DNA of 64,000 nucleotides from Sphingomonas sp. HITSZ_GF (GCF_029543155.1 NZ_JARQXA010000001.1:310001-374000), one strand, 5' to 3'. Positions 24,979 through 34,776 are shown, numbered from the stretch's first letter. The notes: generated by a model from the letters alone, not told the origin. Made by a program: numbers and translations.

Positions 24979-26564
24979 AGCGGCTGATTATCTTGGCAGG
25001 CGTGGCCACGGGGGTGGTGGCGCCGGCACAGGCCCAGCGGGTCCAGGTGACGCCCTATATCGAGGCGAGCCAGGTGGTCGCGGCGGATCTCAACGGCGGT
25101 GACGTGCTGACCTATTCGACGGTAGGCGCGGGCATCGACGCCGCGGTGCATTCGCGCCGCGTCGAGGTGCAGGTGAGCTATCGCTACGAGCATCGGTTCG
25201 ATTACCAGAACCGGCTCAACAACGATCACACGCACAGCGGCCTCGCCACGGTGAAGGCAGCGGTGGCGCCGGGCTTCACGATCGAGGCGGGCGGCATCGC
25301 GACGCGCACCCGATCGGACATCCGCGGCGACCTGCAGACCAGCAACGTCGGCAATTTCAGCAACTCGGCCCAGGTCTTCTCGGGCTATGTCGGGCCGAAC
25401 CTGGCAACGCATCTGGGGCCGATGTTCGTCAACGGCGCGTATCGCTTCGGCTATACCAAGGTGGAAGCGCCCGGCACGACCGGCGTCGCCGCCGGCCAGC
25501 CGCGGCTCGACTATTATGACGATTCGACCGTCCATGTGGCGACTGCCAGCGTGGGCGTGAAATCGGGCACCGTGCTGCCCGTCGGCATCACCGCCAGCGG
25601 GTCGTACACGCGCGAGAATGCCGGCCAGCTCGACCAGCGCTTCGAAGGCAAGTGGGGCCGCGGCGACGTGGTGCTGCCGGTGCTGCGCGGCCTCGCGCTC
25701 GCAGGCGGCGTCGGCTACGAGCAGATCAAGATCACCCAGCGCGATGCGCTGCTCGACACCGGCGGCCAGCCGGTGCTCGACGGGGCAGGGCGCTTCCGCA
25801 CCGATCCCAACTCGCCGCGCCGCATCGCCTACAACCTGGAAGGCGTGTTCTGGGACGCCGGCGTGATCTGGAAGCCCAGCCGCCGCACCTTCTTCGAAGC
25901 ACGTGTCGGCCGCCGCTACGGCTCGATGAGCTATACCGGCTCGCTGAGCTATCAGGCGGGCCCGGGCAGCGGCATCCAGATCGGCGTCTATGACACCGTC
26001 CAGACCTTCGGCCAGCAGCTCAACGGCCAGCTCTCGACGCTGCCGACCAGCCTGGCGAGCACCACCGATCCGTTCGGCAACCAGTTCTCGGGCTGCGTCT
26101 ATGGCACCACCGGCGCTGCGACCGGCGGCTGCATGACCGGCATCCTCGCTTCCGCCACCACCTCGGCCTATCGCGGCCGCGGCGTGACCGGCGTGGCGGT
26201 GGCCGGCCGCGGCGGCACCCGCATCGGCATCGGCGGCGGCTGGGCGAAGCGCGACTTCATCGCGCCGGCCGGCGGCAGCGGCTTCACCACCAACGGCACC
26301 AGCGACACGACCATCTATGGCCAGATCTTCGCTTCCACCAATGTGGGCCCCAACGGCTCGCTCCAGGGCAGCGTGATCGGCAGCTATTACGATAGCGACC
26401 TGGCGGGGAGCGACGGCATTTACGGTTGGGGAGCGAATGCTGCCTATACCCACCGCTTCGGACGACTCGGTGCCACGCTTTCGACGGGCATCTTCGGGTT
26501 CGAACGAGATGGCGAAAGCTCGGCCAGCGCCCAGGCGCTGCTGGGCCTGCGCTACGGCTTCTAA
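24975..26564 (+). CDS. XrtA/PEP-CTERM system-associated outer-membrane protein (TIGR03016-type)
   Basis: 529 residues from GTG 24975. Signal peptide cleaved near PAQAQR; the rest alternates amphipathic beta strands with aromatic girdles and Gly/Tyr turns and ends with a strand terminating in Phe (LLGLRYGF), the outer-membrane beta-barrel signature. Size and position between the tyrosine kinase and the XrtA ATPase match the XrtA outer-membrane family. It is probably the outer-membrane secretion or anchoring component; exact role unproven. Confidence 0.88.
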   Translation: MKRLIILAGVATGVVAPAQAQRVQVTPYIEASQVVAADLNGGDVLTYSTVGAGIDAAVHSRRVEVQVSYRYEHRFDYQNRLNNDHTHSGLATVKAAVAPGFTIEAGGIATRTRSDIRGDLQTSNVGNFSNSAQVFSGYVGPNLATHLGPMFVNGAYRFGYTKVEAPGTTGVAAGQPRLDYYDDSTVHVATASVGVKSGTVLPVGITASGSYTRENAGQLDQRFEGKWGRGDVVLPVLRGLALAGGVGYEQIKITQRDALLDTGGQPVLDGAGRFRTDPNSPRRIAYNLEGVFWDAGVIWKPSRRTFFEARVGRRYGSMSYTGSLSYQAGPGSGIQIGVYDTVQTFGQQLNGQLSTLPTSLASTTDPFGNQFSGCVYGTTGAATGGCMTGILASATTSAYRGRGVTGVAVAGRGGTRIGIGGGWAKRDFIAPAGGSGFTTNGTSDTTIYGQIFASTNVGPNGSLQGSVIGSYYDSDLAGSDGIYGWGANAAYTHRFGRLGATLSTGIFGFERDGESSASAQALLGLRYGF

Positions 26565-26580
26565 GCGTCGAGACGAGACC

Positions 26581-27732
26581 ATGTACGACGACCAATACGG
26601 ATTGACCGGCCGGCCCTTCCAGCTGACCCCCGATCCGAAATTCTGGTTCGACACCGCCACGCACCGCAAGGCGATGGCCTATCTCGGCTATGGGCTGAGC
26701 CAGGGCGAAGGCTTCGTGGTGATCACCGGCGACCCCGGCGTGGGCAAGACCACGCTGATGGGACACCTGCTCGGCGAGATCGATCGCGAGCGGCTGAACG
26801 TGATCAAGATCGTCTCGACCCAGCTGCGCCCCGAGGACCTGCTGCGGCTGGTCTGCCAGGGCCTGGGGATCGACAGCGCCAGCCTGAACAAGGCCGAGAT
26901 GCTGGGTGCGATCGAGCGTGGGCTGCACACGGTGGCGCGTACCGGCCGCCGCACCCTCGTCGTCGTCGACGAGGCCCAGTCGCTGCCGATCGAGAGCCTG
27001 GAGGAGCTGCGCATGCTCTCCAACTTCCAGGCGGGCGGCTATCCGCTGCTCCAGATCTTCCTGCTCGGCCAGCCCGAGTTCCGGCTCACCCTGTCCGATC
27101 CGCGGCTGGAGCAGTTGCGCCAGCGCGTGATCGCGATGCACCATCTCGAGCCGATGCAGGCGGACGAAGTCGAGCCCTATCTGATCCATCGCCTGTCGTG
27201 TGTCGGCTGGCGGGGCAAGCCGCGCTTCACCAACGACGCGGTGGCCGCGATCCATCGCTGGTCGGGCGGATCGCCGCGCCGCGTCAACCAGCTCGCCAGC
27301 CGCGTGCTGCTGTTCGGTGCGGTCGAGGAGCTGGAGACGTTCGGCGCGCAGGAGCTGGCGATGGTGATCGCCGATCTGAACGACGACACCCCGCTCTCGG
27401 CCTATCGCCCGACACCGGCGCCCGCGCCGGTGGCGCCGCCCGCGCCGCAGCCGGCGGCCGAGCCCTATGAGCTGACCGATGTCGCGCCGATGCCGATGGG
27501 CGCGCCCGTGCCGCCGCCGCAGCCGGTGAATCCGGTGCCGCTGCGCGCCGCCGCTGCCGAGGTGCCTGCGGGCGATCCGGTGCAGCAGCGCATCGCCGAG
27601 CTGGAAGCGCAGGTGCGCGACCAGGACGAGGCGCTGCGCCGCGTGCTGGGGCTGCTGGTCGACTGGGTGGAGCAGGGCGAAGGCAATGGCCGTCGCCCCG
27701 ACCTGTCCGCGGTCCGCGGGAACGCGGCCTGA
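26581..27732 (+). CDS. XrtA-associated AAA ATPase (ExeA/GspA-like)
   Basis: 383 residues from ATG 26581 (MYDDQYGLTGRPFQLTPDP, the usual N-terminus of ExeA-like ATPases). Walker A G-D-P-G-V-G-K56-T-T, Walker B L-V-V-V-D-E-A-Q, and an arginine-rich sensor region (GGSPRRVNQLASRVLL). The C-terminal third is a Pro/Ala-rich tail with a short predicted coiled coil. Likely couples ATP use to envelope assembly of the XrtA polysaccharide. Confidence 0.9.
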   Translation: MYDDQYGLTGRPFQLTPDPKFWFDTATHRKAMAYLGYGLSQGEGFVVITGDPGVGKTTLMGHLLGEIDRERLNVIKIVSTQLRPEDLLRLVCQGLGIDSASLNKAEMLGAIERGLHTVARTGRRTLVVVDEAQSLPIESLEELRMLSNFQAGGYPLLQIFLLGQPEFRLTLSDPRLEQLRQRVIAMHHLEPMQADEVEPYLIHRLSCVGWRGKPRFTNDAVAAIHRWSGGSPRRVNQLASRVLLFGAVEELETFGAQELAMVIADLNDDTPLSAYRPTPAPAPVAPPAPQPAAEPYELTDVAPMPMGAPVPPPQPVNPVPLRAAAAEVPAGDPVQQRIAELEAQVRDQDEALRRVLGLLVDWVEQGEGNGRRPDLSAVRGNAA

Positions 27733-27755
27733 TGTCTTTGGACTCTTCTTTCCTT

Positions 27756-27832
27756 GTTCCCCTGCGAAAGCAGGGGGCAGGGTTATGAAGGGCGTCGCCG
27801 GCCGCCCCGGGCCCCTGCTTTCGCAGGGGAAC
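27756..27832. repeat. REP-type inverted repeat, family D (GTTCCCCTGCGAAAGCAGGGG)
   Basis: Arms GTTCCCCTGCGAAAGCAGGGG (27756-27776) and GCCCCTGCTTTCGCAGGGGAAC (27811-27832) flank a 34-base spacer between the ATPase and deacetylase genes. The core differs from family B by CTGC in place of CGGC. Confidence 0.85.
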
Positions 27833-27860
27833 GGGATGCGCTGTGGGAGGCGCTGAGCTC

Positions 27861-28718
27861 ATGGTCGTCAACGCCCTCTCCGTCGATGTCGAGGACTGGT
27901 TCCAGGTCGGCGCCTTCGAGAACACGATCCGCCGCGAGGACTGGGACGGGCTCGAGCACCGCGTCGAGGCGAATACCGACAAGGTGCTGGCGCTGTTCGA
28001 CGCCGGCGGAGTGAAGGCGACCTTCTTCACCCTGGGCTGGGTGGCGGAACGCTATCCCGCGCTGATCCGCCGCATCGCCGAGGCCGGGCACGAAGTCGCC
28101 AGCCACGGCTGGGACCATGCCCGTGTCTTCACGCTGGGGGCCGAGGAATTCCGCGCCGATATCGGCCGGGCGCGCAAGGCGCTGGAGGATGCCAGCGGGC
28201 AGAAGGTGACCGGATACCGGGCGCCGAGCTTCTCGATCGACCGCCGCACGCCCTGGGCGCACGAGGTGCTGGCCGAGGAAGGCTATGCCTATTCCTCGAG
28301 CGTCGCGCCGGTGAAGCATGACCATTATGGCTGGCACGATGCGCCGCGCGCCGCCTTCTGGCCGGTGCCGGGCGCCGACCTGATCGAGATCCCGATCACG
28401 CTGGCAAGCTTCTTCGGACGCGAGGTGACCACCGGCGGCGGCTTCTTCCGGCTGCTGCCCGGCGAAGTGACCTATCGCGCGGTGCGCGCGGCCAACGACG
28501 CGGCTCGTCCCGCGATCTTCTACTTTCATCCCTGGGAGATCGACCCGGGCCAGCCGCGCGTGCAGGATGCGCCGTTCAAGTCGAAGCTGCGCCATTACAG
28601 CCGGTTGGGCGCGATGGCGGGCAAGCTCGAAACGCTGATCGCAGGGCATCAATGGGGCCGGATGGACGAAATCGCCGCGCGCGAGGCGGCACGGCTGAAG
28701 ACGGAGAAGGCGAAGTGA
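27861..28718 (+). CDS. XrtA-associated polysaccharide deacetylase
   Basis: 285 residues from ATG 27861 (GGAGG about 10 bases upstream). NodB-type motifs: L-S-V-D-V-E-D-W, the metal-binding SHGWDH, and the RAPSFSI segment; the C-terminal DUF3473 extension (PAIFYFHPWEIDPGQPR) is present. Such enzymes remove N-acetyl groups from amino sugars of the exopolysaccharide. It overlaps the FemAB gene by 4 bases. Confidence 0.93.
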   Translation: MVVNALSVDVEDWFQVGAFENTIRREDWDGLEHRVEANTDKVLALFDAGGVKATFFTLGWVAERYPALIRRIAEAGHEVASHGWDHARVFTLGAEEFRADIGRARKALEDASGQKVTGYRAPSFSIDRRTPWAHEVLAEEGYAYSSSVAPVKHDHYGWHDAPRAAFWPVPGADLIEIPITLASFFGREVTTGGGFFRLLPGEVTYRAVRAANDAARPAIFYFHPWEIDPGQPRVQDAPFKSKLRHYSRLGAMAGKLETLIAGHQWGRMDEIAAREAARLKTEKAK

Positions 28719-29788
28719 ACGCGCCGTTGCTCGCCAAGCCGATCGCGCTGCGCGTCGCCAACCTGGCCGACGAGATCGAGCGGGCGCGGATCGGCGCGTT
28801 CGTCCACGATCATCCCGAGGGCACGCCCTTCCATCTGCCCGCCTGGAGCGTCGCGGTGGCGCGGGGCTGCGGGCAGAAGAGCCATTATCTGGTCGCCGAG
28901 GATGCCGGCGGCAACCTGACCGGCGTGATGCCGCTCACCGAGATCCGCTCGCCGATCTTCGGCAAGGTGCTCGCCTCGGCCGGGTTCGGCGTGGGCGGCG
29001 GCATCCTGACGCATGATCCGCGCATCGTCTCGCAGATGGCCGAGCATGGCTGGGCGATGGCGCAGGCGCTCAAATGCCCGGTGATGGAAGTGCGCGGCGG
29101 CCCGCTGCCGGGCCCCGAATGGAGCGTGGACGACACGCGCTATCTGGGCTTTGTGCGCGACCTGGCGGCGGACGACGATGCCGAGCTGCTCGCCATCCCG
29201 CGCAAGCAGCGCGCCGAGGTGCGCAAGGCGCTGGAGAACGACCTGCAGATCTCGATCGGATGTAATCCGGACGACATCGCCGCCCATTATGCCGTCTATG
29301 CCGAGTCGGTCCGCAATCTCGGCACGCCGGTATTCCCGCGCAGCCTTTTTTCCGAGGTTTTGCGGGAATTTGGCAATTCGGCGGACGTGCTTATAGTCCG
29401 CCATGGCGGGGTGGCAGTGTCGAGCGTATTGAGCCTGTACTGGAAGGGAACGGTCTATCCCTATTGGGGTGGCGGCACGCGCGCGGCGCGCGGCCTGCGC
29501 GCCAATGACCGCATGTATTTCGAGCTGATGCGCCACGCTCGCGAGAAAGGGTGCCGCCGCTTCGACTTCGGCCGCTCCAAGACCGGCACCGGGCCGGCCG
29601 CGTTCAAGAAGAATTGGGGCTTCGAGCCGAAGCCGCTGAGCTATTATGATCGCATCGCCGAGGGCGCCAAGCCGCGTGACGCGAGCCCGGTGAACCCGAA
29701 ATATTCGCTGCAGGTCCGCGTCTGGAGCAAGCTGCCGCTGTGGATCGCCAACCGCGCCGGCCCGCTGATCGCGAAGGGGCTCGGCTGA
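28715..29788 (+). CDS. XrtA-associated FemAB/GNAT-like acyltransferase
   Basis: 357 residues, GTG start at 28715. The two-halved FemAB/GNAT fold is seen in residues about 150-300 (AIPRKQRAEVRKALENDLQ; SVLSLYWKGTVYPYWGGGTRAARGLRANDRMYFELMRHAREKG). Proteins of this XrtA subgroup are thought to transfer an acyl or aminoacyl group to the polysaccharide, which would fit the ligase/ACP/decarboxylase genes upstream; that link is inference. Confidence 0.9.
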   Translation: MNAPLLAKPIALRVANLADEIERARIGAFVHDHPEGTPFHLPAWSVAVARGCGQKSHYLVAEDAGGNLTGVMPLTEIRSPIFGKVLASAGFGVGGGILTHDPRIVSQMAEHGWAMAQALKCPVMEVRGGPLPGPEWSVDDTRYLGFVRDLAADDDAELLAIPRKQRAEVRKALENDLQISIGCNPDDIAAHYAVYAESVRNLGTPVFPRSLFSEVLREFGNSADVLIVRHGGVAVSSVLSLYWKGTVYPYWGGGTRAARGLRANDRMYFELMRHAREKGCRRFDFGRSKTGTGPAAFKKNWGFEPKPLSYYDRIAEGAKPRDASPVNPKYSLQVRVWSKLPLWIANRAGPLIAKGLG

Positions 29789-31038
29789 TGGGCGACATCC
29801 TGTTCCTGGCGCACCGCGTGCCCTATCCGCCCGATCGGGGCGACAAGATCCGCGGCTTCCACATCCTGAAATATCTGTCGGGCAAGCAGCGCGTCCACCT
29901 GATCGCGTTCGCCGACGATCCCGCCGACCTGAAGCAGAAGGGCGGGCTGACCAAATATACGGGCAACCGCTCGATCGTGTGGCGCGCCAAGAGCCAGGCG
30001 GTGGCGGGCTTCCAGGCGCTGATGCAGCACCGGCCGGTGTCGCTCACCGCGTTCGACAACGACGCGCTGCGCCAGGCAGTGGACAACATCCTCCAGCGCC
30101 ACCGGATCGATACGATCTACGTCTTCTCCAGCCAGATGGCGCAATATCTGCCGCCCAGGCCGCGCCAGCGCGTGATCATGGACTTTGTCGACATGGATTC
30201 GGCGAAGTTCGCGGCCTATGCCAAGAGCTCGAAGGGGCCGATGGGCTGGATGCTCGGCCGCGAGGCACGGCTGCTGCTCGCGCACGAAAAGGCGATCGCG
30301 CAGCGGGCCGACGCGAACCTGTTCGTCAGCGAGGCCGAGGCGGAGCTGTTCCGCCAGCGCACCGGCGCCGACCGCGTCCAGGTGATCGAGAACGGCATCG
30401 ACACCGACTATTTCGATCCCTCGGCGACTTTCAAGCGCGTCGATGTGATGGGATCGACGATCGTCTTCACCGGCCAGATGGACTATCGCCCGAACATCGA
30501 GGGCGTGACCTGGTTCGTCGAGACGATCCTGCCGCATGTTCGGCTGGCGCACCCCGACGCGCGCTTCATCATCGTCGGCCGCAACCCGACCGATGCAGTC
30601 AAGGCGCTGGGCAAGCACCCCGGCGTCGCGGTGATCGGCGAAGTGCCCGATGTGCGCGGCTGGCTGGCCCAGGCCGCAGTGGTAGTGGCGCCGCTCAAGC
30701 TGGCGCGCGGCATCCAGAACAAGGTGCTCGAGGGCATGGCGATGGCGCGGCCTGTGGTGGCGAGCGAAGCCGCTGCGACAGGCATCGACCATGGCGGCAC
30801 GATCCTGGTCGGCGCGACCGTGGGCGAGATGGCCGAGCATGTGACGCGGCTGCTGTCGAACCGGCGCAAGGCCGCCGAGCTGGGCGACTCCGCCCGCCAG
30901 CGCGTGATCGACCGCTACAGCTGGGAAGCGCGGCTGAGCCCGCTCGGCGAAGTACTCGGCCAGCCGCTGCGCCCGGCCAAGGAAGAGCGCGTCGCGCGCG
31001 TGACCGACGTGCCGAAGAAGCCGCGGCGCGCGGCGTGA
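29788..31038 (+). CDS. XrtA-associated glycosyltransferase (TIGR03087-type, GT4-like)
   Basis: 416 residues; its ATG overlaps the FemAB stop (TGATG). The N-terminal LAHRVPYPPDRGDKIRGFH is characteristic of the XrtA glycosyltransferase group. The C-terminal Rossmann half carries FTGQMDYRPNIEGVTWF and the nucleotide-sugar EX7E region around KVLEGMAMARPVVASEAA. A cytoplasmic sugar transferase building the repeat unit. The initiating undecaprenyl-phosphate transferase common in these loci is not present in the window. Confidence 0.92.
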   Translation: MGDILFLAHRVPYPPDRGDKIRGFHILKYLSGKQRVHLIAFADDPADLKQKGGLTKYTGNRSIVWRAKSQAVAGFQALMQHRPVSLTAFDNDALRQAVDNILQRHRIDTIYVFSSQMAQYLPPRPRQRVIMDFVDMDSAKFAAYAKSSKGPMGWMLGREARLLLAHEKAIAQRADANLFVSEAEAELFRQRTGADRVQVIENGIDTDYFDPSATFKRVDVMGSTIVFTGQMDYRPNIEGVTWFVETILPHVRLAHPDARFIIVGRNPTDAVKALGKHPGVAVIGEVPDVRGWLAQAAVVVAPLKLARGIQNKVLEGMAMARPVVASEAAATGIDHGGTILVGATVGEMAEHVTRLLSNRRKAAELGDSARQRVIDRYSWEARLSPLGEVLGQPLRPAKEERVARVTDVPKKPRRAA

Positions 31039-31064
31039 TGCGCTGTCCGATGGGCCACTCCATT

Positions 31065-31160
31065 CGTCATCCCCGCGAAGGCGGGGATCCATCCTGGCCG
31101 GTCGCGGTGAGTCTCGCTGCCCTTCGTGCCAATGGATCCCCGCCTGCGCGGGGATGACGG
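31065..31160. repeat. REP-type inverted repeat, family A
   Basis: Arms CGTCATCCCCGCGAAGGCGG and CCGCCTGCGCGGGGATGACG with about 50 bases between; it fills the gap between the glycosyltransferase and xrtA. An ATG at 31154 inside its right arm is in frame with xrtA but unlikely to be the start. Confidence 0.88.
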
Positions 31161-31171
31161 GGGATATTGCA

Positions 31172-32713
31172 ATGGTCGATGTCGCGATCCCGGCAGCGAG
31201 TGCCGCGCCGAAGGCCACCGCCTTCGACTCCCGCTGGCAGCGGCATGCCGCGATTTTGGCGGGCGTGTGGGTGGCGCTGCTCGCCATCTTCCACCGCGAC
31301 ACCGCCGACCTGGCGACGATCTACTGGACCAACACCACCTTCGGGCATTGCCTGTTCATCGCGCCGGTGATCGCCTGGCTGGTGTGGCAGCGCCGGGTGG
31401 AGCTTGCCGAGGTGCCGCCGCAGGGCTGGTGGCCCGGCCTCGCGATCGTCGCGTGCGGCGGGCTCGGCTGGATGGTGGGCGATGCCGCGGGCGTCGCGCT
31501 GTTCCGCCATGCTGGCCTCGTGCTGATGCTGCAGGGGGCGGTGGTGAGCGTGCTGGGGCCGAACGTCGCCCGGGCGCTGCTGTTTCCACTCTGCTACATG
31601 GCCTTTCTGGTGCCGTTCGGCGACTTCCTGGAAGGGCCGCTGCAGGACATCACGATCACGATGATCATGCCGATGCTCCATGCCTTCGGGGTGCCGGCGA
31701 GCGTCGACGGGGTGCTGATCACCACTTCCAACGGCTATTTCGAAGTGGCAGAGGCCTGTTCGGGCGCCAAGTTCGTGATCGCGATGATCGCATTCGGCGT
31801 GCTCGTTGCCAATGTCTGCTACGTCTCGTGGCGCAAGCGGGCGGCGTTCATGGTCGCGGCGATCGTGGTACCGGTGCTCGCCAACGGCCTGCGCGCCTTC
31901 GGGACGATCTATGCCGCCTGGTGGACCTCGGTGGAGGCGGCGACCGGCTTCGACCATATCGTCTATGGCTGGGTGTTCTTCGCGATCGTGATGGCCGCGG
32001 TGCTGGCGATCGGCTGGAAATGGTTCGACCGCGATCCCGATGCGCGCTGGTTCGATCCTGCGAAGCTGCAGGCCGTGCCGCTGAAGCGCATCGACGCGCC
32101 GATTTCGGGCGCGCTGGTGCTGCTGGTGGCGAGCCTGTTCTTGGGCTGGTCGAGCCTCAACGACGCGCGCGCCGCGAAGCTGCCGGCGCAGATCGCGTTG
32201 CCGGAAGTGCCGGGCTGGCACCGGGTGCCTTCGAGCACGCGCGCGGCCTGGTCGCCCAATTTCCCGGGCGCCGACCATATGCTGATCGGCCGCTATGCCG
32301 ATGACGGCGGGCGCACGGTCGATCTCGCGGTGGCGGTCTATGCGACGCAGCATGAAGGGCTCGAGCTGGTCGGCTTCGGCATCGGCGCGATCCGCGAGAA
32401 TGACCGCTGGGTGAAGATCGAGGACCTCGGGCCCGTCCGCCGCGGCGCGGCGCTGCGGATGACCGGTCCGGGGCGCGTCGAGCGCGAGACGGTTACCTGG
32501 TACCGGATCGGCGGCGTGCTGACCGGCAGCGAGAAGCGGGTGAAGCTGGAGACGCTCAAGGCCAAGCTGCTCGGCGGCAACCAGGCTGCGGCGGCGGTGC
32601 TGCTCTCGGCCGAGCAGGGCAATGAGAACGGCGCGCATGCGGCGATCCAGGATTTCCTGGGGGCGCTTGGTCCCGTCGAGGGGCTGGCTGATCGCATGAC
32701 GGGTGCGCGCTGA
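31172..32713 (+). CDS. xrtA: Exosortase A fused to EpsI domain
   Basis: 513 residues from ATG 31172 (GGGGGA 9 bases upstream). Residues 1-300 are the multi-spanning exosortase with its three conserved residues: Cys196 in E-A-C-S-G-A, Arg241 in N-G-L-R-A-F, and His262 in F-D-H-I-V-Y-G. A further membrane helix (ISGALVLLVASLFLGW) leads to a roughly 200-residue EpsI-type periplasmic domain. It is the transpeptidase that removes PEP-CTERM tails and presumably attaches proteins to an envelope glycan. No PEP-CTERM substrate is encoded in this window. Confidence 0.95.
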   Translation: MVDVAIPAASAAPKATAFDSRWQRHAAILAGVWVALLAIFHRDTADLATIYWTNTTFGHCLFIAPVIAWLVWQRRVELAEVPPQGWWPGLAIVACGGLGWMVGDAAGVALFRHAGLVLMLQGAVVSVLGPNVARALLFPLCYMAFLVPFGDFLEGPLQDITITMIMPMLHAFGVPASVDGVLITTSNGYFEVAEACSGAKFVIAMIAFGVLVANVCYVSWRKRAAFMVAAIVVPVLANGLRAFGTIYAAWWTSVEAATGFDHIVYGWVFFAIVMAAVLAIGWKWFDRDPDARWFDPAKLQAVPLKRIDAPISGALVLLVASLFLGWSSLNDARAAKLPAQIALPEVPGWHRVPSSTRAAWSPNFPGADHMLIGRYADDGGRTVDLAVAVYATQHEGLELVGFGIGAIRENDRWVKIEDLGPVRRGAALRMTGPGRVERETVTWYRIGGVLTGSEKRVKLETLKAKLLGGNQAAAAVLLSAEQGNENGAHAAIQDFLGALGPVEGLADRMTGAR

Positions 32714-32731
32714 CTTTCCCGCACGCTACTT

Positions 32732-32838
32732 CGTCACCCCGGCCTTGTGCCGGGGTCCACCGGGAGGCAAGGAACGGACAAGAGGCTCTCGCACACAGCG
32801 AGAGGCTTAGTGGACCCCGGCACAAGGCCGGGGTGACG
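32732..32838. repeat. REP-type inverted repeat, family C (GTCACCCCGGCCTTGTGCCGGGG)
   Basis: Arms CGTCACCCCGGCCTTGTGCC and GGCACAAGGCCGGGGTGACG flank about 50 bases between xrtA and the amidotransferase. This is the only copy of this sequence type seen in the window. Confidence 0.88.
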
Positions 32839-32865
32839 GTTGGTTATCTGGGGGATCTAGCCTGA

Positions 32866-34758
32866 ATGTGCGGCATCGCCGGCCTTTACTATCCCGCCAT
32901 CCCCAAGCCGGTGGATCCGGCGCGCATCGTGCAGATGACCGATGCGCTGGTGCATCGCGGGCCTGACGGTTCGGGGGTGTGGGCGACCGCCGGGGTGGGG
33001 CTCGGGCATCGCCGGCTGGCGATCATCGACCTGGAAGGCGGCGTGCAGCCGATGGCAACGCCGGACCAGGGCGTGGTCGTCACCTACAATGGCGAGATCT
33101 ACAATTTCCAGGAGGTCCGCGCCGAGCTGGAAGCCAAGGGCGCGCGCTTCACGACAGATAGCGACACCGAGGTGCTGCTGCACGGCTGGCGCGCCTGGGG
33201 CCCGCGGATGCTCGACCGGCTGAACGGCATGTTCGCCTTCGCGCTCTATGACGCGAGCAGCCAGAGCCTGTTCCTCGCGCGCGACCGCTTCGGGGTGAAG
33301 CCGCTCCATTATGCCGAGCTTTCCGATGGGGCAGTGGCCTTCGCCTCGGAGCTCAAGGGCTTGCTCGCCCACCCGCTGTTCCGCCGCACGCCGGACTTCC
33401 GGGCGGTCGAGGACTATCTCGGGCTCGGCTATGTGCCCGACGACACTTCCATCCTGAGCGGCGTGAAGAAGCTGCCCGCCGGGCATTTCCTGTTGCTCGA
33501 GCGCGGCAAGCCGGTGCCGCAGCCGCAGCGCTGGTGGGACATCGATTTCTCGAAGCGCGCGACCGGCAAGGCCAAGGACCTCGAGGCCGAGCTGATCGAC
33601 CTGATGCGCGGCGCGGTGCGTGCGCGGATGATCGCCGATGTGCCGCTGGGTGCGTTTCTCTCCGGAGGCGTCGACAGCTCGGCGGTGGTCGCGCTGATGG
33701 CCGAGGCGAGCAAGGCTGCGGTGAAGACCTGCACGATCGGCTTCGACGAGGCCGATCATGACGAGACCGGCTATGCGCAGATGGTCGCCGAGCGCTTCGC
33801 CACCGCGCACCAGACGCGCAAGGTGGCGGCGGACGATTTCGCGCTGATCGACACGCTGGTGGGCGCGTTCGACGAGCCCTTTGCCGATGCCTCGGCACTG
33901 CCGACCTACCGGGTGTGCGAGCTGGCGCGCGAGAGCGTGACGGTGGCGCTGTCGGGCGACGGGGCGGACGAGGCGCTGGCGGGTTATCGCCGCTACAAGT
34001 TCTTCGCCGCCGAGGAGCGGATGCGCGGCCTGATGCCGCAGGAGCTGCGCGAGCGCGTGTTCGGCACGCTGGGGCGGCTCTATCCCAAGGCCGACTGGGC
34101 ACCGCGCCCGTTCCGCGCCAAGACGACGCTGCTGGCGATGGCCGAGGGCGGCGAGTTCGCCTATCCCAAAGCCGTGGGCGTCACCGGGCCCGCGCTCCGG
34201 AACGCGCTTTACAGCGATGCGATGAAGAAGGCGCTGGCCGGGCACAATGCCGAGCAGCGCTATACCGACACGATGCGCCAGGCCCCGGCGCGCGACGGGC
34301 TCGACCGCGCCCAATATGCCGATATCAAGCACTGGCTGCCGGGTGACATCCTCACCAAGGTCGACCGCGCCAGCATGGCGGTGAGCCTGGAGGCGCGCGA
34401 GCCGCTGCTCGACTATCGGCTGGTCCAGTTCATGGCGACGCTGCCGCTGTCGCTCCGCATCAAGGCGGGACAGGGCAAGTGGCTGATGAAGAAAGCGCTG
34501 GAGCCCTATCTGCCGAAGGACGTACTGTACCGGCCGAAAATGGGGTTCGTCACGCCGATCAGCGCCTGGTTCCGCAAGGCGCTGGCCGACGAAGCAGCGG
34601 CGCTGGGGCGCTCGAAACTGCTGGCGAGCACGGGCTGGTTCGACCTCTCCGCAATCGAGAAGCTGGCGGCGGACCACAAGGCGGGGCGCGCCGAGCATGG
34701 CCGCACGCTGTGGCAGTTGCTGATGCTCGAGCGGAGCCTGACGCGGCTGTTCGGCTAG
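32866..34758 (+). CDS. XrtA-associated amidotransferase (asparagine synthase-like, class II)
   Basis: 630 residues. Mature N-terminal Cys2 in M-C-G-I-A-G-L-Y-Y is the Ntn glutaminase nucleophile, with HRRLAIIDL and NGEIYNF of the class II glutaminase domain. The synthetase half has the ATP PP-loop L-S-G-G-V-D-S-S (about 264-271) and SGDGADEALAGYRRY. It belongs to the XrtA amidotransferase 1 type (TIGR03108), probably amidating a uronic acid or similar carboxylate of the polysaccharide. It ends the XrtA block. Confidence 0.93.
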   Translation: MCGIAGLYYPAIPKPVDPARIVQMTDALVHRGPDGSGVWATAGVGLGHRRLAIIDLEGGVQPMATPDQGVVVTYNGEIYNFQEVRAELEAKGARFTTDSDTEVLLHGWRAWGPRMLDRLNGMFAFALYDASSQSLFLARDRFGVKPLHYAELSDGAVAFASELKGLLAHPLFRRTPDFRAVEDYLGLGYVPDDTSILSGVKKLPAGHFLLLERGKPVPQPQRWWDIDFSKRATGKAKDLEAELIDLMRGAVRARMIADVPLGAFLSGGVDSSAVVALMAEASKAAVKTCTIGFDEADHDETGYAQMVAERFATAHQTRKVAADDFALIDTLVGAFDEPFADASALPTYRVCELARESVTVALSGDGADEALAGYRRYKFFAAEERMRGLMPQELRERVFGTLGRLYPKADWAPRPFRAKTTLLAMAEGGEFAYPKAVGVTGPALRNALYSDAMKKALAGHNAEQRYTDTMRQAPARDGLDRAQYADIKHWLPGDILTKVDRASMAVSLEAREPLLDYRLVQFMATLPLSLRIKAGQGKWLMKKALEPYLPKDVLYRPKMGFVTPISAWFRKALADEAAALGRSKLLASTGWFDLSAIEKLAADHKAGRAEHGRTLWQLLMLERSLTRLFG

Positions 34759-34776
34759 GGGGATTTCCCCTTCTCT

